The notes: generated from the letters alone by a model not told the origin. A stretch of 6,201 nt of DNA from Verrucomicrobiota bacterium (GCA_023428335.1 JAEYYS010000055.1:1-6201), one strand, 5' to 3'. Shown: positions 1-5,203, numbered from the stretch's first letter. Numbers and translations are program-made.

Positions 1-37
1 CCCATCTCCCATCTCCCATCTCCCATCTCCCATCTCC
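1..37. repeat. Heptanucleotide tandem repeat (CCCATCT)n
   Basis: Five exact head-to-tail copies of CCCATCT fill 1-35, followed by a partial CC. The array touches the window edge, so its true length is unknown and it may continue to the left. It lies just beyond the terminator of the outer-membrane protein gene and is probably intergenic. A seven-base unit is not a multiple of three, so copy-number change would shift the frame of any gene reading through it, but no such gene is visible here. Confidence 0.9.
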
Positions 38-73
38 AAAACAAAACTCCCGGCCGGGAAACCCGGCCGGGAG
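38..73 (-). terminator. Rho-independent terminator of the outer-membrane beta-barrel gene
   Basis: A perfect 12-bp inverted repeat (CTCCCGGCCGGG at 47-58 and CCCGGCCGGGAG at 62-73) encloses a three-base AAA loop. On the minus strand the stem is followed by TTTTGTTTT (complement of 38-46), the U-tract expected of an intrinsic terminator. It begins 31 nt after the stop codon of the minus-strand gene at 105-1031. In the plus direction there is no T-run after the stem, so it should act mainly on leftward transcription. Confidence 0.92.
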
Positions 74-104
74 CGAAGGAAGGAACGTTGGGTTCCGACG
101 TGGA

Positions 105-1031
105 TTAGAAGCTGACGCTCAGACGGACACCGCCGAAGAACTCGCTGTCTTCGGAGTTGGCGTTGAGGCCCGCGGTGCCAGCCGCATTGAGGGTCGTGCC
201 CTTGGCAGCGTCGTGGCGGCTGTCGAGGGAGATGTTGTAGGCGATGTAGGGCGTCAGGGTGGCGCTCTTGGTCAGCTTGATCGGAGCGGAGATGCTCGGG
301 ATGACGTGGGTCCAACCACCGGCACGCGAGCCGTTCTGCGGCAGGGTGTAGTAGTCGAAGCCGTAGCCCGTGCGGACCGCCGGAACGATGCTGAGCCAGG
401 GGGTGATTTCGATCGGCAGATCGGCACCCACTTCAGCGTAGGAACCGCCGATGCGGAAGTCGTAGAAGTAGCCGGCGTAGACGTTGACCGGGCCGAGGCT
501 GGAAGCCACGGTCAGGCCCACTTCCTGAGCGCTGCTGACGTTGAACTCGTCACCGTTGGTGGCCTGGTTGCCGGCCACGGTACCCGAGAAACCGTCGAAG
601 TACTCGTAGTGGTTGAACACGAGGCCGAGGGTGGCCGGACCGGCGTCATAGTTGAGGCCGGCGGACAGGGCCAGTTCCGAGAAGTCGAAATCACCCTGAC
701 CGAACGGAGCGCCGCCAGCGGCGGTCGTTTCGACGGAGGTGATGTAACGAGCGCCCAGAGCCAGGGAGACCTGCTCGGTGATCGGGTTGGTCAGGCTGAT
801 GCCGGCGCTGACAGTGTTGTCGGCGCGGTACAGGCCGCGGTTGTAGTAACGGGTGTCGTAGCCGACTTCAACGGCAGCGCCGAGGCTGTCGTAGAGGGCG
901 CCGTCTTCTTCCGGCAGCGGGGCCACGGGAGCCTTGGCGCTCGGGGCACCGGCGAAAGCGTTCAGGCTCGCGCAAGCGGCCAGAACGAGAGCCGACTTCG
1001 TGATGACGGAGGTCATGCTTTTCAATTTCAT
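105..1031 (-). CDS. Exported outer-membrane beta-barrel protein (porin-like, possibly TorF-type)
   Basis: The 308-residue protein starts with a basic n-region (MKLK), a hydrophobic stretch to about residue 22 and a likely signal peptidase I site after AFA (25-27). The mature part is rich in alternating aromatic, small and polar residues typical of beta-strands and ends in SVSF; a C-terminal Phe is the usual signal for outer-membrane barrel insertion. Residues 55-80 (VEVGYDTRYYNRGLYRADN followed by a strand) resemble the N-terminus of TorF-family putative porins, where a GYDSRYxxRG-like motif opens the barrel; that family link is from memory. The likely role is passive transport or a structural barrel in the outer membrane; the substrate is unknown. 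A lipobox-like LAAC lies at residues 17-20, so lipid attachment cannot be fully excluded. The ATG at 1029-1031 is used; a second in-frame ATG is at codon 6. The gene has its own promoter candidate and a strong terminator, so it is probably monocistronic. Confidence 0.82.
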   Translation of the reverse strand: MKLKSMTSVITKSALVLAACASLNAFAGAPSAKAPVAPLPEEDGALYDSLGAAVEVGYDTRYYNRGLYRADNTVSAGISLTNPITEQVSLALGARYITSVETTAAGGAPFGQGDFDFSELALSAGLNYDAGPATLGLVFNHYEYFDGFSGTVAGNQATNGDEFNVSSAQEVGLTVASSLGPVNVYAGYFYDFRIGGSYAEVGADLPIEITPWLSIVPAVRTGYGFDYYTLPQNGSRAGGWTHVIPSISAPIKLTKSATLTPYIAYNISLDSRHDAAKGTTLNAAGTAGLNANSEDSEFFGGVRLSVSF

Positions 1032-1076
1032 GGTTGTTCTAGTTGGTTATTTGGTTGGTGGTTGATGGAGGTTGGT
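1032..1076 (-). promoter_or_regulatory. G-poor leader with repeated CAACC upstream of the outer-membrane protein start
   Basis: On the minus strand the 45 nt before the start codon contain only one G and carry CAACC four times (complements at 1032-1036, 1053-1057, 1060-1064 and 1070-1074). No AGGAGG-like Shine-Dalgarno sequence is present. Such a leader should be nearly unstructured, which would favour ribosome loading without a Shine-Dalgarno contact. That role is inferred; the composition and repeats are directly visible. Confidence 0.5.
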
Positions 1077-1103
1077 CCGGGAGACCTCCCACCAATCTCG
1101 GCA

Positions 1104-1132
1104 GTTCTACGCCACAAACCCTTCATTGCCAA
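1104..1132 (-). promoter_or_regulatory. Candidate sigma70-type promoter for the outer-membrane protein gene
   Basis: On the minus strand a TTGGCA box (complement of 1127-1132, five of six matches to TTGACA) is separated by exactly 17 nt from TAGAAC (complement of 1104-1109, four of six matches to TATAAT). Transcription would begin near 1097 and give a leader of about 65 nt. This is the best-spaced pair I found in the intergenic region, but it rests on consensus matching alone. Confidence 0.45.
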
Positions 1133-1155
1133 GCGACAATTTACGAAAAGTTACC

Positions 1156-1178
1156 GTTTTCCTGATGATTCGGAAAAC
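1156..1178. promoter_or_regulatory. Inverted repeat upstream of the promoter candidate (possible operator)
   Basis: GTTTTCC at 1156-1162 and its complement GGAAAAC at 1172-1178 are separated by nine bases. The dyad lies about 24 bp upstream of the -35 candidate of the outer-membrane protein gene, a position compatible with an activator site. Centre-to-centre spacing of the half sites is 16 bp. No regulator is identified. The rest of the 248-nt gap at 1032-1279 shows no coding potential and no clear terminator for the gene ending at 1280. Confidence 0.3.
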
Positions 1179-1279
1179 CTCGGAATCGGGTCATTGTGGG
1201 GCCCTTTGGCACCGTCGCAAAGCCGCAGCCAGAGCCGCGGGTTAGATGACTCAAATGATTGATTTGCAACTTTTTAGCA

Positions 1280-1948
1280 TCACTCCCGCAAGCGCAGACG
1301 GATGCCTTCGGGACGCACCTCCAGGTCCTGAATGCCGCTCAGAAAGCGCTGCACACCCGGGTCCTGATTCAGATTTTGGTCGACCAAATTCAATCCTTTG
1401 ATGCCGCCGAGCCAGGCGTCGGGCAGGGGCACGCCGCCGAGACGGACGTCACGGATGGCAAAGCGCGGGCCCGCCTGTGGGTCGCAGGCGGCGTCGAGCG
1501 AAAAGCGCAGGCGCAGATTGGCCCCGGCCAGCAGCGGCAGGCCGCTGTCCGCAGGGATGGGAACGATCATGGCCACATGAAGAAGATCCCGTGCCAACTC
1601 GACACGAATGTTTTCGCCCAAGCCGCGCTCGGCCAGGAAGGCGTTGATCTCGCGACCGCTGATCTGCACGGTACGCTCATCCACAGTCGCACCACCCGAT
1701 GGGGCTCCCGGGCTGGCACCCGGCTCCCCCGCCGCCGCCAGCGCCTGCAACTTGGCCTCGAAAACGCGTTCCTCCGTCTCGGCCAACCGCACCGGCTCGA
1801 GAGCCCGGGCGTCGAGATGGCGCTTGAACCACCAGTAGGCGCCGCCACCGGCGATCAGGCCGCCGGCGAGAAAGGTCGCCAGCAGGGTGAGCAGCAGCCG
1901 GCCGCGGCGCGGCGCGGGCGGCGGAGGGGAAGCGGCGTCGGGTTGCAT
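1280..1948 (-). CDS. Single-pass membrane-anchored protein, YpmS/DUF2140-like in layout
   Basis: The 222-residue protein has a short Pro/Ala-rich cytoplasmic tail with an Arg cluster (RRGR, 14-17), one strong transmembrane helix at about 18-41 ending in YWWFKR, a charged helical stretch (about 45-73), a Gly/Pro/Ser linker (74-88) and an extracytoplasmic domain at about 90-222. That domain opens with VQISGREINAFLAE and later has VRLGGVPLPDAWLGG. An 'IS.+EIN' segment followed by alternating strands and a 'G.vplP' motif recalls the YpmS/DUF2140 type of membrane protein; this is a weak, recalled resemblance and no function is proposed. The topology is N-in by the positive-inside rule. The gene follows the LysM lipoprotein gene after 58 nt on the same strand, suggesting co-transcription and an envelope role. 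The ATG at 1946-1948 has no Shine-Dalgarno sequence (preceding bases GACCCCCG). Confidence 0.75.
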   Translation of the reverse strand: MQPDAASPPPPAPRRGRLLLTLLATFLAGGLIAGGGAYWWFKRHLDARALEPVRLAETEERVFEAKLQALAAAGEPGASPGAPSGGATVDERTVQISGREINAFLAERGLGENIRVELARDLLHVAMIVPIPADSGLPLLAGANLRLRFSLDAACDPQAGPRFAIRDVRLGGVPLPDAWLGGIKGLNLVDQNLNQDPGVQRFLSGIQDLEVRPEGIRLRLRE

Positions 1949-1960
1949 CGGGGGTCAGAC

Positions 1961-2006
1961 GCCCGCAGCGGGCCGCTTGTTCGAAGCCGGGCGGGAAAAC
2001 CGCCGG
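1961..2006 (-). other. Two intercistronic stem-loops between the lipoprotein and membrane protein genes
   Basis: Immediately after the stop codon of the LysM gene (minus strand) lies a stem formed by 1990-1994 and 2000-2004, extended by two more pairs past a bulged base (1987-1988 with 2005-2006). Further on, 1961-1973 is a perfect odd palindrome GCCCGCAGCGGGC. Neither is followed by a U-tract, so they are not convincing terminators. They could protect the upstream mRNA end or tune expression of the second gene. The structures are visible; the roles are inferred. Confidence 0.35.
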
Positions 2007-2492
2007 TCAGGGAATGCGCAGGACCTGGCCGGGACGGATGATGTCGGACTTCAGGCCGTTGGCAGCCTTGATCTTGGCAACACTGCTGCCGCGCTTGCGG
2101 GCAATGCCATAGAGGGTGTCGCCACGCACCACCTTGTAGGAGGAGCCGGAGCTCTTCTTGGCGGTGGATTTGCTGGTCGTGGTTTTTTTCGTCGCGGTCG
2201 AGCGACTGGAGCTGCCGCCCGAAGAGCTGCTCGCACTGCTGCGCGGCGGCGGGCTGCTCGGCGCGTTGAAGGCGTAGGGATCGGCCTCGGCGGGCGCGGG
2301 CGGCGGCTCATAGGCGGGCACACCCCCGCCGGTCTGGGCGGTGCCGGGCAGGCCCGGATACGGGTTGTAACCGCCGTCGTTGCCGTAGTTGGAGACGTAG
2401 GGGTCGTCATAGGCCGGCGTCTGCTTGAGGGTCTCGCAGGAGCAGAGGGCGGCGGCAGCCAGGGCCAGGAACGGGCGAACGGAGGAGGTCAT
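2007..2492 (-). CDS. LysM-domain peptidoglycan-binding lipoprotein
   Basis: The 161-residue protein has a short signal sequence with a lipobox-like LCSC at 16-19, so Cys19 is the probable lipidated residue (an adjacent Cys17 is unusual). Residues 20-78 are a Tyr/Pro/Gly-rich stretch, followed by a low-complexity Ser/Thr/Lys linker at about 79-118. A single C-terminal LysM domain occupies about 118-161 with the classic YKVVRGDTLYGIARKRG opening, the AANGL middle and the PGQVLRIP end. LysM domains bind N-acetylglucosamine-containing glycans, normally peptidoglycan. The likely picture is a lipid-anchored protein whose flexible linker lets LysM reach the cell wall. There is no catalytic domain, so a tethering or scaffold role is more likely than hydrolysis. 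It is the first gene of a probable two-gene minus-strand unit. The ATG at 2490-2492 gives the signal sequence directly and lacks a Shine-Dalgarno sequence. Confidence 0.88.
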   Translation of the reverse strand: MTSSVRPFLALAAAALCSCETLKQTPAYDDPYVSNYGNDGGYNPYPGLPGTAQTGGGVPAYEPPPAPAEADPYAFNAPSSPPPRSSASSSSGGSSSRSTATKKTTTSKSTAKKSSGSSYKVVRGDTLYGIARKRGSSVAKIKAANGLKSDIIRPGQVLRIP

Positions 2493-2506
2493 GCGGGTGC
2501 GGTGGG

Positions 2507-2543
2507 AACCGGCCCACTATGGTTTTTCAACCGGCCCGATCAA
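2507..2543 (-). promoter_or_regulatory. Weak promoter candidate for the LysM gene with a paired AACCGGCCC repeat
   Basis: On the minus strand TTGATC (complement of 2538-2543) and CATAGT (complement of 2516-2521) are spaced by 16 nt; each matches its sigma70 consensus at only four of six positions. Two exact copies of AACCGGCCC on the plus strand (2507-2515 and 2529-2537) sit 22 bp apart, about two helical turns: one in the promoter spacer and one just downstream of the -10 box. This would suit a repressor binding in tandem, but no regulator is known. Confidence 0.3.
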
Positions 2544-2594
2544 GCCAAAACGGCCCGCCGCCGCATTTCCGCGGCGCGACCGGCCGCATGGGCT

Positions 2595-2616
2595 GAAATA
2601 CCGGCAACCGGATTTC
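2595..2616. promoter_or_regulatory. Bulged dyad upstream of the epimerase gene (possible operator or hairpin)
   Basis: GAAAT (2595-2599) and CCGG (2601-2604) pair with CCGG (2608-2611) and ATTTC (2612-2616) around a CAA loop, leaving only A2600 unpaired. This gives nine pairs and ends 57 nt before the epimerase start codon. Downstream, TTGCGA (2631-2636) and TAGGCT (2654-2659) are spaced 17 nt and form a poor promoter candidate (four and three of six matches). A second small stem, CGCCGC (2559-2564) with GCGGCG (2571-2576), lies to the left. The dyad is clear; its role is a guess. Confidence 0.35.
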
Positions 2617-2673
2617 GTTGGAAGCTATTCTTGCGATTCGCGCCTGCTGTCACTAGGCTGCGCCTCCTTCCCC

Positions 2674-3528
2674 ATGAAAATCGGCTTCAATCTCCTCCTC
2701 TGGACCGGTCACGTGACCGAGGACCATTTCCCCGTGCTCGCCAAACTCAAGGCCGCCGGCTACGACGGCGTGGAAATCCCCATCTTCGACATCAGCGATC
2801 CCGCGCACTTTGCCCGCATCGGCCGCGAGCTGCGCGATCAGGGCCTCGAATGCACCGCCGTCACCGTCCTGCCCGACGAGGCGCACAACGCCATCAGCCC
2901 GGTCGCAGCCAACCGCCAGGGCGCCGTCGACCACCTCAAGCGCGTGCTGGAATGCTGCCACAATGCCGGCGTGCAGACGCTCTGCGGCCCCTATTACCAG
3001 GTGCTCGGCCAGTTCACCGGCGCCTTCCCGACCGAGCAGGAACTCGACAACGCCGCCGGCGTGCACCGCGCCATCGCCCCGGTCGCCGAAGCCGCCGGCG
3101 TCAAGTGCGCCATCGAAGCCCTCAACCGCTTTGAGTCCCACCTGCTCAACACCATGGAGCAGGCCGCCAGCTACGTGAAGCGCGTCGATCACCCGGCCTT
3201 TGGCACGATGTACGACACCTTCCACGCCAACATCGAGGAGAAGAACCCCTTCACCGCCATCGACACCGTCTTCGCCAGCGGCAAGCTCAACCACGTTCAC
3301 ATCTCCGAGAACGACCGCGGCACGCCCGGTCGCGGCCACATCAACCTCACCGAGCAGATCCAGCACCTGAAGAAGATCGGCTACAACGGCTGGATGACGA
3401 TCGAGGCCTTCGGCTCCGCCCTGCCCGACCTCGCCGCCGCCACCCGCGTCTGGCGCGACTTCTTCCCCAGCACCGACCAGGTTTACCTCGAAGGCATCGA
3501 AGTCATCCGCAAGGCTTGGAACGCCTGA
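2674..3528 (+). CDS. Xylose-isomerase-like TIM-barrel sugar isomerase/epimerase
   Basis: The 284-residue cytoplasmic protein (no signal peptide) matches the AP-endonuclease-2/xylose-isomerase-like TIM-barrel family, which includes hydroxypyruvate isomerase and the D-tagatose/D-psicose 3-epimerases. It has the opening MKIGFNLLLW and the expected metal-site residues in order: Glu148 (CAIEALNRFE), Asp181 with His184 (YDTFHANIEE), His209 and Arg215 (HVHISENDR) and Glu244 (TIEAF). Their spacing matches that recalled for D-psicose 3-epimerases almost residue for residue, so the active site looks intact and metal (Mn/Co/Mg) dependent. Length is normal for that family. The likely reaction is epimerisation or isomerisation of a keto sugar or a related carbohydrate; the substrate cannot be assigned. 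An open frame extends upstream to 2425, but it would overlap the divergent LysM gene and adds 83 residues foreign to the family, so the ATG at 2674 is chosen. No Shine-Dalgarno sequence precedes it. It is followed after 22 nt by the oxidoreductase gene, implying one operon. Confidence 0.9.
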   Translation: MKIGFNLLLWTGHVTEDHFPVLAKLKAAGYDGVEIPIFDISDPAHFARIGRELRDQGLECTAVTVLPDEAHNAISPVAANRQGAVDHLKRVLECCHNAGVQTLCGPYYQVLGQFTGAFPTEQELDNAAGVHRAIAPVAEAAGVKCAIEALNRFESHLLNTMEQAASYVKRVDHPAFGTMYDTFHANIEEKNPFTAIDTVFASGKLNHVHISENDRGTPGRGHINLTEQIQHLKKIGYNGWMTIEAFGSALPDLAAATRVWRDFFPSTDQVYLEGIEVIRKAWNA

Positions 3529-3550
3529 CCGTCCACCCCCAACCCATCCC

Positions 3551-4924
3551 ATGAGCACCGAACCCACCACCACCCGCCGCGATTTCCTCGGCAAAACCGC
3601 CGCCACCGCCGGCGCCCTCACCGTCGCCCAGTCCGCCTGGGCTGCCGGCAGCGACAAGATCAAAGTCGGCCTCATCGGCTCCGGCGGCCGCGGCTCCGGC
3701 GCCGCCAACCAGGCCCTGAGCACCAAGCAGGAGGGCGTCGTCCTGCACGCCATCTGCGACGCCTTCAAGGAGAAGGCCGACGGCGCTCTGTCCAACCTGC
3801 GCACCAAGCACCCGGAAAAGGTCCAGGTCGATGACTCGCGCATCTTCACCGGCCTCGACGGCTACAAGGGCGTCATCGACAGCTGCGACCTGATCATCCT
3901 GACCACCCCGCCCGGCTTCCGCCCCTACCACTTCGAAGCCGCCGTCAACGCCGGCAAACACGTCTTCATGGAAAAGCCGGTCGCCGTCGACAGCCCCGGC
4001 GTGCGCAAGGTCCTGGAAATGGCCAAGGTCGCCGACGAGAAGAACCTCAAGGTCGTGGTCGGCCTGCAGCGCCGCTACCAGAACTGCTACATTGAGGCCC
4101 TCAAGCAGGTCAAGGAACAGGGCATCATCGGCGACATCGTCTCCGGCCAGGTGTACTGGAACGGCGGCGGCATCTGGTTCCGCGACAAGCAGCCCGGCCA
4201 GTCCGAACTGATGTACCAGATCAACAACTGGTACTTCTTCACCTGGCTGTGCGGCGACCACATCAACGAGCAGCACATCCACAACATCGACGTCGCCAAC
4301 TGGTTCATCGGCGGCCATCCGGAATCCGCCCAGGGCATGGGCGGCCGCATGCAGCGCGTCGACAAGAAGTACGGCCAGATCTACGACCATCACTACGTCG
4401 AGTACACCTACGCCAACGGCGTGCGCGTCAACAGCCAGTGCCGCCACCAGTCGGGCGTGTACAACGCCGTGCGCGAGGAGTTCACCGGCACCAAGGGCAA
4501 GGTCTACCTCGTCAACAGCGGCGCCTGCTACGCCGTCAATCACAAGGGTGAAACGATCTGGAAATACCGCCCGACCGGCGGCGAAGACCCGGCCGCGGAA
4601 GCCGCCAAGGGCCGCCGCAACCGCCGCACCAGCGATCCGGATCCGTACCAGACCGAGCACGACATCCTGCAGGCCGCCGTGCGCAACAACACGCCGAAGA
4701 ACGATGCCTACTACGGCGCCGAATCGACGATGACCGCCGTCATGGGCCGCATGGCCACCTACTCCGGCAAGGAAATCAAGTGGGACGAAGCCCTCAACAG
4801 CAAGGTCCAGCACATGCCGGCCATCGTCACCGCCGAAACCGAGCCGCCAGCCAAACCCACCGCCGACGGTGGCTACCCGATCGCCATCCCCGGCACGCAG
4901 GTGCCCGGCGCGGAAGTGATCTGA
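3551..4924 (+). CDS. Tat-exported Gfo/Idh/MocA-family NAD(P)-dependent oxidoreductase
   Basis: The 457-residue protein opens with a twin-arginine signal (TTTRRDFLGKTA, Arg9-Arg10) and an Ala-rich region ending in a probable cleavage site after SAWA (28-31). The Rossmann nucleotide-binding domain follows, with KVGLIGSGGRGSG at 38-50, and the family hallmark EKP at 141-143 (MEKPVAVD). The C-terminal dehydrogenase domain carries the INEQHIHNIDVANWF segment (238-252), where His244 and Asp247 are the likely catalytic pair. Family members oxidise or reduce sugars, inositols and related hydroxyl compounds with NAD(P). The Tat signal implies folding with the cofactor in the cytoplasm, then export, as in Zymomonas glucose-fructose oxidoreductase, which keeps tightly bound NADP. 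Large families of such exported members are known in Planctomycetota and Verrucomicrobiota. The substrate is not predictable. The gene is downstream of the epimerase, shares its transcript by inference, and is closed by the terminator at 4951-4983. No Shine-Dalgarno sequence precedes the ATG. Confidence 0.92.
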   Translation: MSTEPTTTRRDFLGKTAATAGALTVAQSAWAAGSDKIKVGLIGSGGRGSGAANQALSTKQEGVVLHAICDAFKEKADGALSNLRTKHPEKVQVDDSRIFTGLDGYKGVIDSCDLIILTTPPGFRPYHFEAAVNAGKHVFMEKPVAVDSPGVRKVLEMAKVADEKNLKVVVGLQRRYQNCYIEALKQVKEQGIIGDIVSGQVYWNGGGIWFRDKQPGQSELMYQINNWYFFTWLCGDHINEQHIHNIDVANWFIGGHPESAQGMGGRMQRVDKKYGQIYDHHYVEYTYANGVRVNSQCRHQSGVYNAVREEFTGTKGKVYLVNSGACYAVNHKGETIWKYRPTGGEDPAAEAAKGRRNRRTSDPDPYQTEHDILQAAVRNNTPKNDAYYGAESTMTAVMGRMATYSGKEIKWDEALNSKVQHMPAIVTAETEPPAKPTADGGYPIAIPGTQVPGAEVI

Positions 4925-4950
4925 AGCGACCTGTCACCCAGGTTTGCACC

Positions 4951-4983
4951 ACCGGCCTGCCTCACGGCAGGCCGGTTTTTTTT
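4951..4983 (+). terminator. Rho-independent terminator of the epimerase-oxidoreductase operon
   Basis: An 11-bp perfect stem (ACCGGCCTGCC at 4951-4961 and GGCAGGCCGGT at 4966-4976) encloses a TCAC loop and runs directly into eight consecutive T residues (4976-4983). It starts 26 nt after the oxidoreductase stop codon. This is a textbook intrinsic terminator for rightward transcription and argues that the operon ends here. Confidence 0.96.
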
Positions 4984-5013
4984 GCGCCCGCTGCCGACGG
5001 GGCGATCCATGGC

Positions 5014-5100
5014 GAATGTCCAACAAGGAATCCTGAATGACGAAAGGGCCTGGCTCCGCACTTGGGCCTTGGACATTCCTGGTTCGATATTCAGCATTCC
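5014..5100. repeat. Imperfect, permuted inverted repeat of GGAAT-type units
   Basis: GAATGTCCAA (5014-5023) is exactly complementary to TTGGACATTC (5069-5078). A second pair of arms, 5026-5043 and 5083-5100, matches at 15 of 18 positions as an inverted repeat. The arms are in permuted order: short then long unit on the left, and likewise short then long on the right, so a simple hairpin cannot pair both at once. The element lies between convergent genes and encodes nothing. It has the look of a dispersed intergenic repeat of the REP or small-MITE kind; that is an inference, since only one copy is in view. Confidence 0.6.
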
Positions 5101-5104
5101 TGCT

Positions 5105-5203
5105 GCCGGGGCAGCCGGGGCAATGACCGCGAAATGCGGGGTCGCTGCCCCTTCTGGAGACGCGGGCAATGACCGCGTGGTTCCCGCGGGTCGCTGCCCC
5201 GCG
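5105..5203. repeat. Two tandem GC-rich hairpin repeats (REP-like)
   Basis: Two similar units follow each other at 5117-5151 and 5161-5203. Both contain the same 14-mer GGGCAATGACCGCG (5118-5131 and 5164-5177) and the same 13-mer GGGTCGCTGCCCC (5139-5151 and 5188-5200), while the loop between them differs in sequence and length. In each unit the two conserved blocks are largely complementary, so each folds into a stem-loop. Just to the left a 9-mer, GCCGGGGCA, is repeated in tandem (5105-5113 and 5114-5122). Conserved stems with variable loops suggest selection on the stem. No transposase is nearby. Confidence 0.65.

Noticed and set aside
213..1262. A 349-codon plus-strand open frame opposite the outer-membrane protein gene
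   Set aside because: It is the antisense shadow of a gene with a clear signal peptide, barrel ending and terminator. Its product is a Val/Gly/Ala/Asp-rich sequence with no recognisable domain.
1252..1266. CAAAT/ATTTG inverted repeat downstream of the membrane protein gene, considered as a terminator
   Set aside because: Only five pairs, AT-rich, and no U-tract follows on the minus strand, so it is not a convincing terminator.
2425..2673. Upstream extension of the epimerase frame (TTG at 2425 or ATG at 2491)
   Set aside because: The added residues do not resemble the family, the extension overlaps the divergent LysM gene or its start, and the barrel begins cleanly at MKIGFN from 2674.
1259..3134. 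Plus-strand open frames across the membrane protein and LysM genes
   Set aside because: Arg/Gly/Ala-rich shadow products without domains; the minus strand carries a clear transmembrane protein and a canonical LysM domain.
2653..4813. Two long minus-strand open frames (398 and 436 codons) opposite the epimerase and oxidoreductase genes
   Set aside because: Both encode Val/Ala/Gly/Asp-rich low-complexity products expected from the complement of GC-rich codons. The plus-strand proteins have complete, catalytically intact family motifs.
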